Below, piece after piece: positions 6,865-7,494 of a stretch of DNA of 7,494 nt. This DNA comes from Clostridia bacterium (GTDB taxonomy: Bacteria > Bacillota > Clostridia > CAKSNL01 > HGM11501), in assembly GCA_030535815.1 (NCBI GenBank), contig JAUNRD010000082.1, forward strand, positions 1 through 7,494, given 5' to 3'. The notes beneath the pieces are model-generated. The model was given only the letters and a program-made list of their open reading frames with translations, had not been told where the DNA came from and did not search any database. The translations under genes were made by a program, and so were the position numbers. The stretch's first letter is position 1. Each line of letters starts with the position of its first letter.

Positions 6865-7494
6865 TTAATTCATTTCGCCGAGAATTTTTTCTACAAACTC
6901 ATCAAGCCTGCTGTCAAGAGGAGGAACATGAGCATCTGTCCAATGCTGGCGGGAAAGATAATATGTAAATGCCGGGCGCAGTTCCTCAAGATCAATCCTC
7001 AGGGGCAAAAATCTGATATTTCTCTTAAGCTCACCAAAAGCCAGATCAATCTCATTAAGAACGTGCTCCGATTTAAGGCTGTTTTTGCTGATAATAGTAA
7101 CAAAGTGAGAGCATTCAGAAATAGCCCTTACTATCGAGCTGGCATAATCATTATCCACGATATCTCTTGGCGCATACCATACTTTTATGCCGCCTGCTTC
7201 AAGCTTTGCACATAAATCATCCGCCACTTTTCTGTCGTCCGAATTATAGCTTATAAATAGCTTTGCTCCTTTATTGATAACCGGTACCTTATCCCTTACC
7301 GCTTCGTCTTTTCTGCTCTGCAAAGAGTACATTTTCTGCATTGTGGACGCTGCGTTAAAGGCATTTTTAGGATTAAGATCTATAAAATATATTTTTTTAA
7401 CAAATTCATTACGTCTCAAAAATTCAACGCTCTCATTTATGATAGGGATCAACGTAAGATCAGAAGAAATACCCTGCACACCACCTCCGAGAAG
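6865..7494 (-). CDS. TIR-domain protein, probably a macro-TIR fusion (5' end outside window)
   Basis: The frame is open to the last base of the window. The first possible start, GTG at 7477-7479, has a GGAGGT only three bases before it, which is too close, so the gene very likely begins upstream. Numbered from that GTG, residues about 72-185 form a TIR domain: KLFISYNSDDRKVADDL (73-89), GIKVWYAPRDI (97-107), VTIISKNS (127-134), then SEHVLNEIDLAF with Glu143 where catalytic bacterial TIRs carry the NAD+-cleaving glutamate, and the tail TYYLSRQHWTD (172-182). The preceding part, LLGGGVQG then EFLRRNEFVKKIYFID, aligns without gaps to the C-terminal half of a macro domain (AISTGVYG and EFITRHALPEQVYFV in E. 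coli YmdB, from memory). The TIR call is firm; the macro call is inference from about half a domain. Expected roles are NAD+ cleavage or signalling (TIR) and ADP-ribose binding or hydrolysis (macro), as in anti-phage immunity. It sits 24 bases before dus on the same strand. Confidence 0.9.
   Translation of the reverse strand, partial: LLGGGVQGISSDLTLIPIINESVEFLRRNEFVKKIYFIDLNPKNAFNAASTMQKMYSLQSRKDEAVRDKVPVINKGAKLFISYNSDDRKVADDLCAKLEAGGIKVWYAPRDIVDNDYASSIVRAISECSHFVTIISKNSLKSEHVLNEIDLAFGELKRNIRFLPLRIDLEELRPAFTYYLSRQHWTDAHVPPLDSRLDEFVEKILGEMN

Noticed and set aside
7477..7479. GTG as a true start of the TIR protein
   Set aside because: The GGAGGT before it is only three bases away, the frame is open to the window edge, and the residues upstream of the GTG continue a macro-like motif.

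Overview
The window looks like chromosomal DNA from a Gram-positive, low-GC bacterium of the Clostridia type, probably an uncultured gut or anaerobic lineage. The grounds are moderate AT richness, frequent AGA/ATA codons, Shine-Dalgarno sites of the GGAG/AAGG type before most genes, tightly packed operons, and an intracellular glycogen/maltodextrin gene set typical of Firmicutes. No RNA gene, insertion sequence, CRISPR array or phage gene is visible, and no stretch over 300 bases lacks a gene.

The window holds two converging transcription units. The plus-strand unit (1-2820) carries the C-terminal third of a glycogen/maltodextrin phosphorylase, a perfect hairpin, a cytoplasmic GH13 neopullulanase-like enzyme, and a 33-residue single-pass membrane protein with a strong ribosome binding site. 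Together the two enzymes would degrade internal glycogen or imported maltodextrins: GlgP releases glucose-1-phosphate from linear chains and the GH13 enzyme cuts inside chains or opens small oligosaccharides. A strong bidirectional terminator (2818-2850) separates the two units. Its stem ends exactly in the stop codons of the two converging genes.

The minus-strand unit (7494 down to 2848) reads, in order of transcription: a TIR-domain protein running off the window edge, a tRNA-dihydrouridine synthase, a flavodoxin-domain protein, a HAD-family phosphatase, and a large TIM-barrel protein that resembles GH42-type glycosidases but that I cannot assign. Gaps are 24, 4, 5 and 15 bases, and each of the last four genes has a ribosome binding site. 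They look co-transcribed, with close coupling among the last four.

The most notable item is the TIR gene at the right edge. Its frame stays open to the last base. The part before the TIR domain matches, without gaps, the C-terminal half of a macro (ADP-ribose-binding) domain as I recall it from E. coli YmdB. A macro-TIR fusion would join a predicted NAD+-cleaving domain to a predicted ADP-ribose sensor or hydrolase in one chain. The same two activities occur on separate proteins in type II Thoeris defence. The fusion is inferred from a partial gene and rests on the upstream sequence not shown here.
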